Assembly: GCF_900105675.1 (NCBI RefSeq)
Contig: NZ_LT629786.1
Coordinates: 2,666,001-2,730,000, forward strand
Source of the DNA: Pseudomonas synxantha
Lineage (GTDB): Bacteria; Pseudomonadota; Gammaproteobacteria; Pseudomonadales; Pseudomonadaceae
DNA length: 64,000 bases
Direction: 5' to 3'
Part shown: positions 23,589-31,730 of the stretch, piece by piece
How the letters are laid out: every line of letters begins with the position of its first letter
How positions within the stretch are numbered: the stretch's first letter is position 1
Made by a program: the position numbers and the translations under genes
The notes under the pieces: generated by a model
Database searches by the model: none
The model's input: the letters and a program-made list of their open reading frames with translations, nothing else
What the model was told of the DNA's origin: nothing

Positions 23589-26360
23589 ATGACTGACTTG
23601 AGCGACCAGGCCGTGCACTTCGGCCCCTACCGTGTCCACCCGCGCCAGCGCCTGGTGCTGGAAGCCGGCCGCCCGCTGCGCCTGGGGCGGCGGGCCGTGG
23701 ATATTCTGCTGGTCCTGCTGGAGCACGCCGGCAATGTGGTGAGCAAGCAGGAGCTGATCTCGCGGGTCTGGCCCAAAACCGTGGTGGAAGACGGCAACCT
23801 GCGGGTGCACATGGCCGCGTTGCGCAAGGCACTGGGCGATGGCCAGGCCGGGCAGCGCTATATCGTCACGGTCGCTCAGCGCGGCTACAGTTTTGTTGCG
23901 CCACTGAGCATTGAACCGATGACGCTACCCACAGGTGGCATGCCCCAGCGCCCGAGCCATAACCTGCCGTTGCGGCGTACGCGAATGATCGGCCGCCAAG
24001 CCCTGATCGACGCCCTGGTGCAGCAACTGCCGCAGCAGCGCTTCATTACCTTGACCGGCGCCGGTGGCATCGGCAAGACCACCGTGGCCCTGCGCGTCGC
24101 CGAGTTGTTGATCGGGCATTACCGTGACGGCATTCATCTGCTGGACCTGGCGCCACTCAGCGCAGCCTCGATGATCCTGCCCAACCTCGCCGCGCTCCTC
24201 GACCTGACACCCGCTGCGAATGCACCGCTGGTCAGCTTCGCCCGTAGCCTGCAGGCACGCCAGATGCTGCTGGTGATCGACAACTGCGAACACTTGCTCG
24301 ACGACATCGCCCTGATCAGCGAAACCCTATTGCGCCATGCGCCGCACCTGCACATCCTCACCACCAGCCGCGAAGCCCTGCGCGCCGACGGTGAATATGT
24401 GCAACGCCTCGAGCCGCTGGCTTGCCCGCCCGCCACCGGCAACCGTGCCCAGGCCCTGGGTTACCCGGCCATGCAATTGCTGGTCGAACGGGCCATGTCC
24501 CATCAGGACAGCTTTGCCCTCAGCGAAGCTGACCTGCCCCTGGCGATTGATATCTGCCAGCGCCTGGACGGCATTCCCCTGGCAATTGAACTGGTGGCCG
24601 CGCAAATCGAGCGTTTTGGCTTGCAGGGGCTGCTGGTACAGATGGAAGACAATTTCCGCCTGCTGACCCGCGGGCGGCGCAGCGCCCTGCCGCGCCAGCA
24701 AACCCTGCGGGCCACCCTCGACTGGAGCTTTGACCTGCTCGGCGAGTGCGAAAAAACCTGCCTGCGCCGCCTTGCGGTTTTTCGCGCAGGCTTCAGCCTG
24801 GCCAGCGCCGCAGCGGTGATCGCCGGAGAAACGATCGCCCCCGCCGAAGTGCTGGGCTCCATCACGCAATTGGTGGCCAAGTCTTTGTTGAATGTGGAAG
24901 CCGGCGATGACGAGATGGTGTATCGCCTGCTGGATATCACCCGCACCTATGCCCTGGAAAAGCTCAGCCTCGCCGGCGAATTGCCAGCCACTCGAGAGCG
25001 CCATGCGGCACGCTGCCTGGCGCTGATGGAACAGGCCCGGACCGACTGGGAACTGCTGGCCACGCAGCCTTGGCTCGACCGCTATGCACCGTTGCGCGAA
25101 GACGTGCGCGCCGCACTCGACTGGGGCTTTGCCGAGGATGTCGGGCACTTGCTGGCCATCCGCCTGACGGTCAGCGCAATGCCCCTGTGGCAGGAATTGT
25201 CATTGTTGCGTGAGCATGGCGGCTATGTGGACAAGGCACTGGCGCTGATAGGCCAGGTCGATACGCCCTGCACGCAACTGATCCTTCAATTGCAATTGGC
25301 CCTGGGCAGCCTCTCCTACCACGCCATGGGCGCTGCGCCCCGCACCATTGCAGCCTTTGTCAGTGCCGAACGCCTAGCCCTGGCACGTCGCGACGTTGCA
25401 GGGCAACTGCGGGCGGTCTCCGGGCAAATGGCTGTAAACCTGTGTGCCGGGCGCTATGCCCAAGCACTGCAACAAAGTCTGCAGTTTGATCGCCTCGACC
25501 CGCGCACCGAGCCGTTGCTGGAGTTGAGCGCCCAACGACTGCGCGCATTGGCCCAGCATTACACCGGGGACCAGGCGCTCGCCCGACACAATGCCGAGCA
25601 AGTGCTGCAGCGCATGAGCCACAGCGGCCATGTGAACCGGTTCGCCCATGGCGTCGGGGTGCAATACGATCAAAGCGTGGCGTCCTTGACCCTGCTGGCG
25701 CGGATCCTGTGGTTGCAGGGTTTTCCCGATAGTGCCTGGCGCACCGCCAGCCAGGCGCTGGAGCTGGCCCTGCAGATCAATCATGGCACGTCGATCTGCT
25801 ACACCCTGGCCCTGGCCGGGGTCGTCATCGCCCGCTACAACGGCGCCGAAGACGATGCGCAAGCCCTGCAAAGGCTACTGCTGGAACAGTCGCACAAGCA
25901 TTCGGCGCAGTTGTTCCAGACCTGGGCCGGGCATTACGCCGGTATCCTGGTCGACCAGGATTTGCAGGGACTGGGACTGATCGAGGACACCCTGATCACA
26001 TTCGGCGCCGACGAAGTCAATGAAGCAGCCTTCGAGCGCGCACGCGCAGGCTCTGCGGGCTGGTGCGCGCCTGAAATCCTGCGGGTCTGTGCCGAACAGT
26101 GGGTGCAACGGGGCGACAGCCGCGCCGCTGAAGCCCTGTTGCTCGAAACCCTGGGCCTGGCGCACCAGCAAGGTGCCTTGGCCTGGGAACTTCGCTGTGC
26201 GACTTCCCTGGCACAACTGTGGCAACAGCAGGGGCGCTTGCAGGCCGCGCGGGACCTGCTGGGTTCAGTCTACGGGCGATTTACCGAAGGCTTCACCACC
26301 CGTGATTTAGTCCGCGCAGGCAGCCTGCTCGACCAGTTGCAGGACAAACGGCCGGCCTGA
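23589..26360 (+). CDS. Winged-helix/AAA-type ATPase transcriptional regulator with large C-terminal helical region
   Basis: A 923-residue regulator. Residues 10-106 form an OmpR/PhoB-type winged helix (VHFGPYRVHPRQ, VVEDGNLRVHMAALRKAL, RGYSFVAPL). An NTPase domain follows with Walker A GAGGIGKTT at about 157-165, and a LLVIDNCEHLLDD Walker B. The 500-residue C-terminal part looks like tetratricopeptide-like helical repeats. The layout resembles STAND-type signal ATPases. No membrane segment or receiver domain is visible. Its 3' end overlaps by 54 bp the convergent paralogue at 26307. Inducer and target are unknown. Confidence 0.88.
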   Translation: MTDLSDQAVHFGPYRVHPRQRLVLEAGRPLRLGRRAVDILLVLLEHAGNVVSKQELISRVWPKTVVEDGNLRVHMAALRKALGDGQAGQRYIVTVAQRGYSFVAPLSIEPMTLPTGGMPQRPSHNLPLRRTRMIGRQALIDALVQQLPQQRFITLTGAGGIGKTTVALRVAELLIGHYRDGIHLLDLAPLSAASMILPNLAALLDLTPAANAPLVSFARSLQARQMLLVIDNCEHLLDDIALISETLLRHAPHLHILTTSREALRADGEYVQRLEPLACPPATGNRAQALGYPAMQLLVERAMSHQDSFALSEADLPLAIDICQRLDGIPLAIELVAAQIERFGLQGLLVQMEDNFRLLTRGRRSALPRQQTLRATLDWSFDLLGECEKTCLRRLAVFRAGFSLASAAAVIAGETIAPAEVLGSITQLVAKSLLNVEAGDDEMVYRLLDITRTYALEKLSLAGELPATRERHAARCLALMEQARTDWELLATQPWLDRYAPLREDVRAALDWGFAEDVGHLLAIRLTVSAMPLWQELSLLREHGGYVDKALALIGQVDTPCTQLILQLQLALGSLSYHAMGAAPRTIAAFVSAERLALARRDVAGQLRAVSGQMAVNLCAGRYAQALQQSLQFDRLDPRTEPLLELSAQRLRALAQHYTGDQALARHNAEQVLQRMSHSGHVNRFAHGVGVQYDQSVASLTLLARILWLQGFPDSAWRTASQALELALQINHGTSICYTLALAGVVIARYNGAEDDAQALQRLLLEQSHKHSAQLFQTWAGHYAGILVDQDLQGLGLIEDTLITFGADEVNEAAFERARAGSAGWCAPEILRVCAEQWVQRGDSRAAEALLLETLGLAHQQGALAWELRCATSLAQLWQQQGRLQAARDLLGSVYGRFTEGFTTRDLVRAGSLLDQLQDKRPA

Positions 26361-27761
26361 AAAAGCGCCCACACATGGCTCGTAGCCCTGCTGCAAACGC
26401 TCGACCTGACGCGGGTCACGCAGTTGCGCCAGGGCATAGCTGCGCACGCAGTTGAGCAGGCGGTAGCGGCGCTGCGGGCCTAGCCCAGGTTCGACGCTCA
26501 GCAGCGAGACATTGACCAGGCGCGCCAGCAGATACGCCAGGTCGGCGTGCTCAAGCTCGGTCCCGCTCACCAGCTCGCTCAAGGCAGGCAAGGTCACTGC
26601 CATCTTGAACAACCCCAACTGCAGGAACAGCCAGCATTCCGGCAGGCTCAGGCGTTCGTAGCTCCAGTCCAAGGCAGCAGTCAGTGATCGATGGTGTTCC
26701 ACCGCCGTGCGGCGCCCGCGGGTCAACGTCTGCAGCCCCATGCGCAATTGTCTCTGCACACCGCTGATGCCCAATGCGTCGACTTGGGCCGCTGCCAGTT
26801 CGAGGGCCAACGGGATACCGTCCAGGCGCCGGCAAATATCGCGTAGCGCTGCCAGATCCTGATGCCGCAATACAAACCCCCGCTGGCTGGCACAAACCCG
26901 AGCGATGAACAGCTGCACCGCGGGACAGGCCATGGCCTGCTCGACACTGCTCAATGCCGAGGGCGACGGCACGGCCAGCCGCGGCACGCGCAGCACCCAC
27001 TCGCCGGGGGCCAGCAAGGCTTCGCGGCTGCTGACCAGCACGCTGACGCCGGGCGCCCGTTCGCGCAATGCGCGCACCAGCTTGCGACACGCCCCCAACA
27101 ACAGGTCGGCACCATCGAGTACCAGCAGCAGCTGGCGCGAGGCCAATTGGCGGCACAGCTCATCAAGGCGCTCGCACTGCTGTAGTTGCAATACCGTGGC
27201 CAGACTGCTGAGCAGTTCGTGGGGTGCATGCATGCGGGTCAGGTCGACCCACCACGCCCCGTCGCGATAGCGGGGCAATACCCGCTCGGCCAAAGCCAGG
27301 GCCAATGTACTTTTGCCAATGCCGGCCATCCCGGTGAGCGTCAACAGCCGCTGCCCGGGCAAGCGTCGCGCCAGCACCCGCACAAGCTCATCGCGGCCAC
27401 ATACTGGGCTGAGCCGCGCCGCCAGGTTGTGCTGTGGCAGTAACGTCGGCGCCGAGCCTTGCACGGGGGCGACGAAACAGTAGCCGCGCTGGGGGTGATT
27501 GAGGATCAGGCGTGGCCCGTCGAGCGCCCGGCGCAATGCGGCAATGTGCACGCGCAGGTTATTGTCCTCGACGACGCTGTTGGGCCAGACCCGCTGGATC
27601 AAGGTCGCCTTGCTGATGAATTGCCCAGGCGCCTCGAGCAGCACCGCGAGAATATCCAGGGCGCGTCCGCCCAGCGCCACCGGCAGGCCCGCCTTGCTGA
27701 CCAGGCGCTGTTGCCGATGAAAAGTGTAAGGGCCGAAGCTGATCGCCGCAGAGTTGTGCAT
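26307..27761 (-). CDS. Winged-helix/ATPase transcriptional regulator, shorter paralogue
   Basis: A 484-residue relative of the 23589-26360 protein, with the same N-terminal winged helix (ISFGPYTFHRQQRL, VVEDNNLRVHIAALRRAL, RGYCFVAPV) and an NTPase domain with Walker A GMAGIGKST at about residues 144-152 and Walker B LLVLDGADLLL. It ends shortly after the NTPase/winged-helix region and lacks the long helical-repeat C-terminus. The reading frame is intact, so this is a short form, not an obvious frameshift. Convergent and overlapping with its paralogue by 54 bp. Confidence 0.87.
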   Translation of the reverse strand: MHNSAAISFGPYTFHRQQRLVSKAGLPVALGGRALDILAVLLEAPGQFISKATLIQRVWPNSVVEDNNLRVHIAALRRALDGPRLILNHPQRGYCFVAPVQGSAPTLLPQHNLAARLSPVCGRDELVRVLARRLPGQRLLTLTGMAGIGKSTLALALAERVLPRYRDGAWWVDLTRMHAPHELLSSLATVLQLQQCERLDELCRQLASRQLLLVLDGADLLLGACRKLVRALRERAPGVSVLVSSREALLAPGEWVLRVPRLAVPSPSALSSVEQAMACPAVQLFIARVCASQRGFVLRHQDLAALRDICRRLDGIPLALELAAAQVDALGISGVQRQLRMGLQTLTRGRRTAVEHHRSLTAALDWSYERLSLPECWLFLQLGLFKMAVTLPALSELVSGTELEHADLAYLLARLVNVSLLSVEPGLGPQRRYRLLNCVRSYALAQLRDPRQVERLQQGYEPCVGAFSGRPFVLQLVEQAACAD

Positions 27762-27911
27762 GTCCGCTAAAAGCGCTGGAACACCCGTGCTTGAGTGCCT
27801 GCGCGTCCTTTTCCATGGGCTCGGCGCTATCTTGCCAGCTGGCGATGACAGGGCAATGCTGGCACGGGGAGCGATACGGACAATCGAGTGCCCTGGACGG
27901 ACATTGTGTCG

Positions 27912-28862
27912 TTAACTGAACTGTTGTCGGTATTGGGTAGGGTTCAGGCCAAGCTTCTCACTGAACAGAAAGCGCATATGCCGCACGCTGCCGAAGCCTG
28001 CGTGGAACGCCACGGTCTTGAGCGGCAGGTCGGTGGTTTCCAACAAGTGCCGGGCACGGTCGATGCGTGCGCCCTGCAGGAACGCCATGGGCGTCATCTG
28101 CACGTCCTTGGCGAACAGTCGCGCAAAATGCCGTGCACTCATGCCGGCCAGTTCGGCCATGGACTCGATGGTAAAGGCTTGCTCCAGATGCGCCAGCACA
28201 TGGTTCTGAACGCGGGTGATCGCGGTTTCCTGGGGCGCCACGGCAGCGGTCATCGGGCTGAACTGGGCCTGACCGCCCTGGCGTTTCATCACCACCAGCA
28301 GCACCTTGGCTACATCCACCGCCACTTGCTTGCCGTGGTCCTGGGCAACTACCGAAAGGGCCAGGTCGATACCGGCGGTGACGCCACCCGAGGTGATCAG
28401 GCGCCCGTCCTGCAAGTAAATGCGATCGGTCTCGACAATGGCGTTGGGGAACGCCTTGATCAAGCGCTCGGTGTAATGCCAGTGGGTGGTCACGCGGTGC
28501 CCGTCGAGCAAGCCCGCATGCCCGAGCACGAAGGCGCCGGTGCAGATCGAGCCGAAACGCCGGGACCGTGGCGCCGCTGTTTTCAGCCAGGGCAGCAGCG
28601 CGGGATGGCATTCGTTATAGGCGCCCGGGCCGCCCGGCACCAGCAGCAGGTCATAGGCGGCATGGTCCTGCTCCAGCAGCAAATCGGTCTGCACCATCAC
28701 CCCGTTGGAGGCCCGCAGCGGACCGGGCTCAGTGCCAATGGTCAGGATCTGATAGTGGTCGGCTGCCGGCAGGTAGCGGTTGGCAATCGAAAACACTTCC
28801 AGCGGCCCGGCCATGTCGAGCAGCAGGAAGTCCGGGAACAGCGCCATGGCCACGGTTTTCAT
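27912..28862 (-). CDS. GlxA-family transcriptional regulator (DJ-1/PfpI + AraC HTH)
   Basis: A 316-residue regulator: an N-terminal DJ-1/PfpI-like domain (MALFPDFLLLDMAGPLEVF, LLLVPGGPGAY, SICTGAFVLGHAGLLDGH, TSGGVTAGIDLAL) and a C-terminal AraC double helix-turn-helix (MAELAGMSARHFARLFAKD, VAFHAGFGSVRHMRFLF). The ATG at 28862 matches the family start; an in-frame ATG at 28901 would add 13 residues. It is transcribed divergently from the pirin gene across a 180-bp region and may control it. Confidence 0.92.
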   Translation of the reverse strand: MKTVAMALFPDFLLLDMAGPLEVFSIANRYLPAADHYQILTIGTEPGPLRASNGVMVQTDLLLEQDHAAYDLLLVPGGPGAYNECHPALLPWLKTAAPRSRRFGSICTGAFVLGHAGLLDGHRVTTHWHYTERLIKAFPNAIVETDRIYLQDGRLITSGGVTAGIDLALSVVAQDHGKQVAVDVAKVLLVVMKRQGGQAQFSPMTAAVAPQETAITRVQNHVLAHLEQAFTIESMAELAGMSARHFARLFAKDVQMTPMAFLQGARIDRARHLLETTDLPLKTVAFHAGFGSVRHMRFLFSEKLGLNPTQYRQQFS

Positions 28863-29042
28863 AAGCGGGGAAAGTCCATTGAACAGAAATGCGGCGGGCA
28901 TTATGGCATGACTTTGAGTGTCAACCAGAGGGAGACAGTTATTCTATTTTCACCTCGTTAATGAATAATTCGATAACCATTAATCTTCTCCTCACCCAAG
29001 CGCCCTGCATCTCGCAGCCTGCGCTCACTTGAGGACTGGACC

Positions 29043-29765
29043 ATGCTGACCCTTCGCAAAGCTTCCGAACGCGGCGCCGCCAATCACGGTTGGTTGAAGT
29101 CGTTCCACACCTTCTCTTTCGCCAACTACTGGAACCCCAACGAACAGGGTTTTTCCGACCTGCTGGTCATCAACGATGACCGCGTCGCCGCCGGCAAAGG
29201 CTTTGGCCAGCACCCGCACCGCGACATGGAGATTTTCTCCTACGTGCTCGAAGGCGCCCTGGAACACAAGGACACCCTGGGCACCGGCTCGGTGATCCGC
29301 CCCGGCGATGTGCAGTTGATGAGCGCCGGCAGCGGCGTGGCCCACAGTGAGTTCAACCACAGCCAACGCCTGGGGGTGCACTTCCTGCAAATCTGGATCG
29401 TGCCCAACGAGGCCGGCGCCAAGCCGCGCTATCAGCAGGAACACTTCAGTGAAGCGCAGAAGCGCGGGCGCTTGCAGTTGATCATCTCCCCGGACGGCGC
29501 CAATGGCTCGCTGAACGTTCGCCAGGATGCACGGGTGTATGCCGGGCTATTCAACGGCGACGAAAGCACACGCCTGGAGCTGGCGCCGGATCGCTACGCC
29601 TACGTTCATGTGGCGCGCGGCAGCGTTGAACTCAATGGCCAACGCTTGCAGGAAGGCGACGGTGTGCGGGTGCGTGAAGAGCGCCAGCTTCGCCTGAGCC
29701 ATGGCGAGGACGCCGAGGTGCTGGTGTTCGACCTGCGCCCCAATGAGCTGCCGCAGATGCCGTGA
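29043..29765 (+). CDS. Pirin family protein (YhhW-like bicupin)
   Basis: A 240-residue pirin with two cupin domains. The N-terminal cupin has the metal motifs GFGQHPHRDMEIFSYVLEG and SGVAHSEFNHS; the C-terminal half is the second, metal-free cupin. YhhW and related pirins have quercetin 2,3-dioxygenase activity in vitro, though their role in vivo is uncertain. Length fits the family. Divergent from the GlxA-type regulator. Confidence 0.93.
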   Translation: MLTLRKASERGAANHGWLKSFHTFSFANYWNPNEQGFSDLLVINDDRVAAGKGFGQHPHRDMEIFSYVLEGALEHKDTLGTGSVIRPGDVQLMSAGSGVAHSEFNHSQRLGVHFLQIWIVPNEAGAKPRYQQEHFSEAQKRGRLQLIISPDGANGSLNVRQDARVYAGLFNGDESTRLELAPDRYAYVHVARGSVELNGQRLQEGDGVRVREERQLRLSHGEDAEVLVFDLRPNELPQMP

Positions 29766-29907
29766 CGCTTGCAGTGATGGTTCGGCAAGGACCATCGCTG
29801 GCATCGATAGTCACCATCAGCGCAATGAAGTTCTCTTAAAAAAACCAACGCGTAACATCAAACCCATGCCAAACGGCACCCAACCAAGACACTCGGAGCA
29901 CACCATC

Positions 29908-30216
29908 ATGAAACGCCAACTCTTGCTTAGCCTCGCTTTCTCGGTACTCGCTGCAAACGCTTTTGCCCACCCGGTAGTCGCCGAAGGCGGCTCGGACCGC
30001 CTGATAGAAACCCGCGTTGCCGAAGGTGGCGCGGATCGTTTGCAGGAACGTGGCCTGGCTGAAGGCGGTGCGGATCGCCTGCAGGAACGTGGCCTCGCCG
30101 AAGGTGGTGCGGATCGCCTGCAGGAACGTGGCCTCGCTGAAGGTGGTGCGGAGCGCCTGCAGGAACGTGGCCTCGCTGAAGGTGGTGCCGAACGTTTGCT
30201 GAGCACCCACGTATAA
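29908..30216 (+). CDS. Small secreted protein of tandem 13-residue repeats
   Basis: A 102-residue protein: a signal peptide (MKRQLLLSLAFSVLAANAFA) followed by six 13-residue units of the type (V/L)AEGGADRLQERG. Unit 1 is VAEGGSDRLIETR; units 2-5 are nearly identical at the DNA level (39-bp period); the last unit ends LLSTHV. The protein is polar, with no cysteine. CGGAG lies upstream of the ATG and a terminator follows at 30242, so it is a single-gene unit. I do not recognise a function. The repeat count may vary between strains because the DNA repeat is so regular. Confidence 0.8.
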   Translation: MKRQLLLSLAFSVLAANAFAHPVVAEGGSDRLIETRVAEGGADRLQERGLAEGGADRLQERGLAEGGADRLQERGLAEGGAERLQERGLAEGGAERLLSTHV

Positions 30217-30241
30217 CCCCGCTCTGTTGGCGGGACACCCC

Positions 30242-30269
30242 AAACCGGCCTGATCAGCCGGTTTTTTTT
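30242..30269 (+). terminator. Rho-independent terminator
   Basis: The stem AAACCGGC / GCCGGTTT with loop CTGATCA is followed directly by a run of eight T. It ends the small repeat-protein gene. Confidence 0.9.
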
Positions 30270-30399
30270 CGTCTGCGATTTGCATGGATATCGCAAAATC
30301 CTGCATCGCCCAACGCCAACCACGATGCGCAGCGAGCCGCTCTTGATCTTGATCTGCTTTTGATCTCAGGCGCCCCGTTAAACCACGCTGGCCGGAATT

Positions 30400-30620
30400 C
30401 GACAGGGATTTGGGGGGTAAACCGGCAGGGATGCCGGTTTAGCCGCCCCGCGCCATGGATGGCGCGTGGCGGCGGCCCCCCAAATCCCTGTCGGATTGCG
30501 GGCACACCGAGCCTAAGCGAGGTGCCGAGTGGTGGGGCAAGAGCGTTTGGTTACTTTGCGCTTTTCAAAGTGACCCGCTGTAAAAGCGGAACCAATAGTG
30601 GCCGTTACCTAAATAATGGA
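30400..30620. repeat. Structured dispersed repeat with 94-bp nested palindrome
   Basis: An 18-bp perfect inverted repeat (30400-30417 and 30476-30493, CGACAGGGATTTGGGGGG) encloses two further hairpins: ACCGGCA-GGGA-TGCCGGT (30421-30438) and a longer one around CGCGCCATGGATGGCGCG (30442-30474). A conserved-looking stretch, from GGCACACCGAGCCTAAGCGA to AAAGTGACCCGCTGTAA, follows. I recall this sequence as a dispersed non-coding repeat in P. fluorescens-group genomes. An open frame across it appears fortuitous. Confidence 0.6.
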
Positions 30621-30647
30621 TATGTACTCGGTCTGATCCAACATCCT

Positions 30648-31012
30648 GGTCAACTGTCAGGCCGCCATCGGGAGCAAGCTCCCTCCCACATTTGGATCGA
30701 GACCATCAGTCAGGCACTGGTCGGCTGTCAGGCCGCTATCGGGAGTAAGCCCCCTCCCACATTTGGACCGAGACCATCAGTCAGGCACTGGTCGGCTGTC
30801 AGGCCGCTATCGGGAGTAAGCCCCCTCCCACATTTGGACCGAGACCATCAGTCAGGCACTGGTCGGCTGTAAGGCCGCTATCGGGAGCAAGCCCCCTCCC
30901 ACATTTGGACCGAGAGCATCAGTCAGGCACTGGTCAGCTGTCAGGCCGCTATCGGGAGCAAGCCTCCTCCCACATTTGGACCGAGAGCATCAGTCAGGCA
31001 CTGGTCGGCTGT
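30648..31012. repeat. Tandem array of a 71-bp repeat, about five copies
   Basis: Copies start at about 30648, 30719, 30790, 30861 and 30932, with a partial one at 31003; the spacing is exactly 71 bp each time. Each unit contains one REP half (ATCGGGAGCAAGCCCCCTCC) followed by CACATTTGGACCGAGA and CATCAGTCAGGCACTGGTCG. First and last units diverge most, as expected of a slippage-expanded array. The stretch 30270-31181 contains no convincing gene: it holds this array, the palindrome element at 30400-30620 and about 170 bp of leader before the thioesterase gene. Confidence 0.9.
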
Positions 31013-31181
31013 GGGCAACCGTCGGCAAGGCCCCCTTGAGAGTAAAAAGAAACCGCAGCAAAACAATGTGCATATTAGAACCCGATTTGCGCTTTTCGCA
31101 TGTAATAAGTCATTTGCGGACCTACCCTAGCCGATCCCGCACCTTTACAGTGCTGCCATTGATCAACTGTCGAGTAGTTTC

Positions 31182-31724
31182 ATGAATCTCTGGTTTCGAT
31201 TACTGCACATGCTGTTGCGCCGCCCCTGGCGCAAACCGGTACATGGCCTGGACACCACGGTGGTGCGCATGCGCGTCTGGCCCCTGGATCTGGATCTCAA
31301 TCGGCATGTCACCAATGGCCGGTATTTCACCCTGGCGGATGTTGCACGCATGGATTTTGTCTTGCGCACGGGCGCCTTCCGTGTGGCGCTGCGTCACAAG
31401 GCGGTGCCGATCGTGGGCGATACCTGGGGCAAGTTTCGCCGAGAATTGAAGCTGTTCGAGGTCTTCGACGTGCACACCCGCATGCTCGGCTGGGACCACA
31501 AGTGGAGCCTGATGGAGCACCGTTTCGTCAGCAATGGCCGAGTGATTGGCGTGGTGGTGATGCGTGGAGTGTTCCGAAGCGCCAAAGGCACCCTGCCCCC
31601 AGCGGAGTTTGTGCGAGAGCTGGGGTTGGACGAAGTCTCACCGCCGATGCCGCAATGGCTGAGTGAATGGGCACGTAGTTGCGATGAGATGAGTGTGCAA
31701 CTACGGGCAGAAGAACAGCGTTGA
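31182..31724 (+). CDS. Acyl-CoA thioesterase-like hotdog protein (4HBT_2)
   Basis: A 180-residue protein with the hotdog thioesterase pattern DLDLNRHVTNGRYFTLADVARMDF (the D/N-x-H-x-x-N-G-x-Y active-site segment) at about residues 36-60. The N-terminal 20 residues are basic and hydrophobic. Members of this THEM6-like family hydrolyse acyl-CoA or related thioesters; the substrate is not known. It ends 7 bp from the end of the convergent Fic gene. Confidence 0.88.
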   Translation: MNLWFRLLHMLLRRPWRKPVHGLDTTVVRMRVWPLDLDLNRHVTNGRYFTLADVARMDFVLRTGAFRVALRHKAVPIVGDTWGKFRRELKLFEVFDVHTRMLGWDHKWSLMEHRFVSNGRVIGVVVMRGVFRSAKGTLPPAEFVRELGLDEVSPPMPQWLSEWARSCDEMSVQLRAEEQR

Positions 31725-31730
31725 AAACAC

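Noticed and set aside
26307..27761. Shorter ATPase regulator as a frameshifted pseudogene
   Set aside because: The frame is intact with conserved motifs, and the following DNA encodes the overlapping convergent paralogue rather than a lost C-terminus in another frame.
29817..30323. Minus-strand open frames opposite the small repeat protein
   Set aside because: They arise from the regular 39-bp repeat being open in several frames. Only the plus-strand frame has a signal peptide, ribosome site and terminator.
30360..30872. 170-codon open frame across the repeat region
   Set aside because: It covers the nested palindrome and the 71-bp repeat; the peptide just mirrors the repeats. I recall similar spurious annotations over this dispersed element.
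30648..31012. Possible CRISPR array
   Set aside because: The units are 71 bp and directly adjacent, with no unique spacers between short repeats; no cas genes are present.
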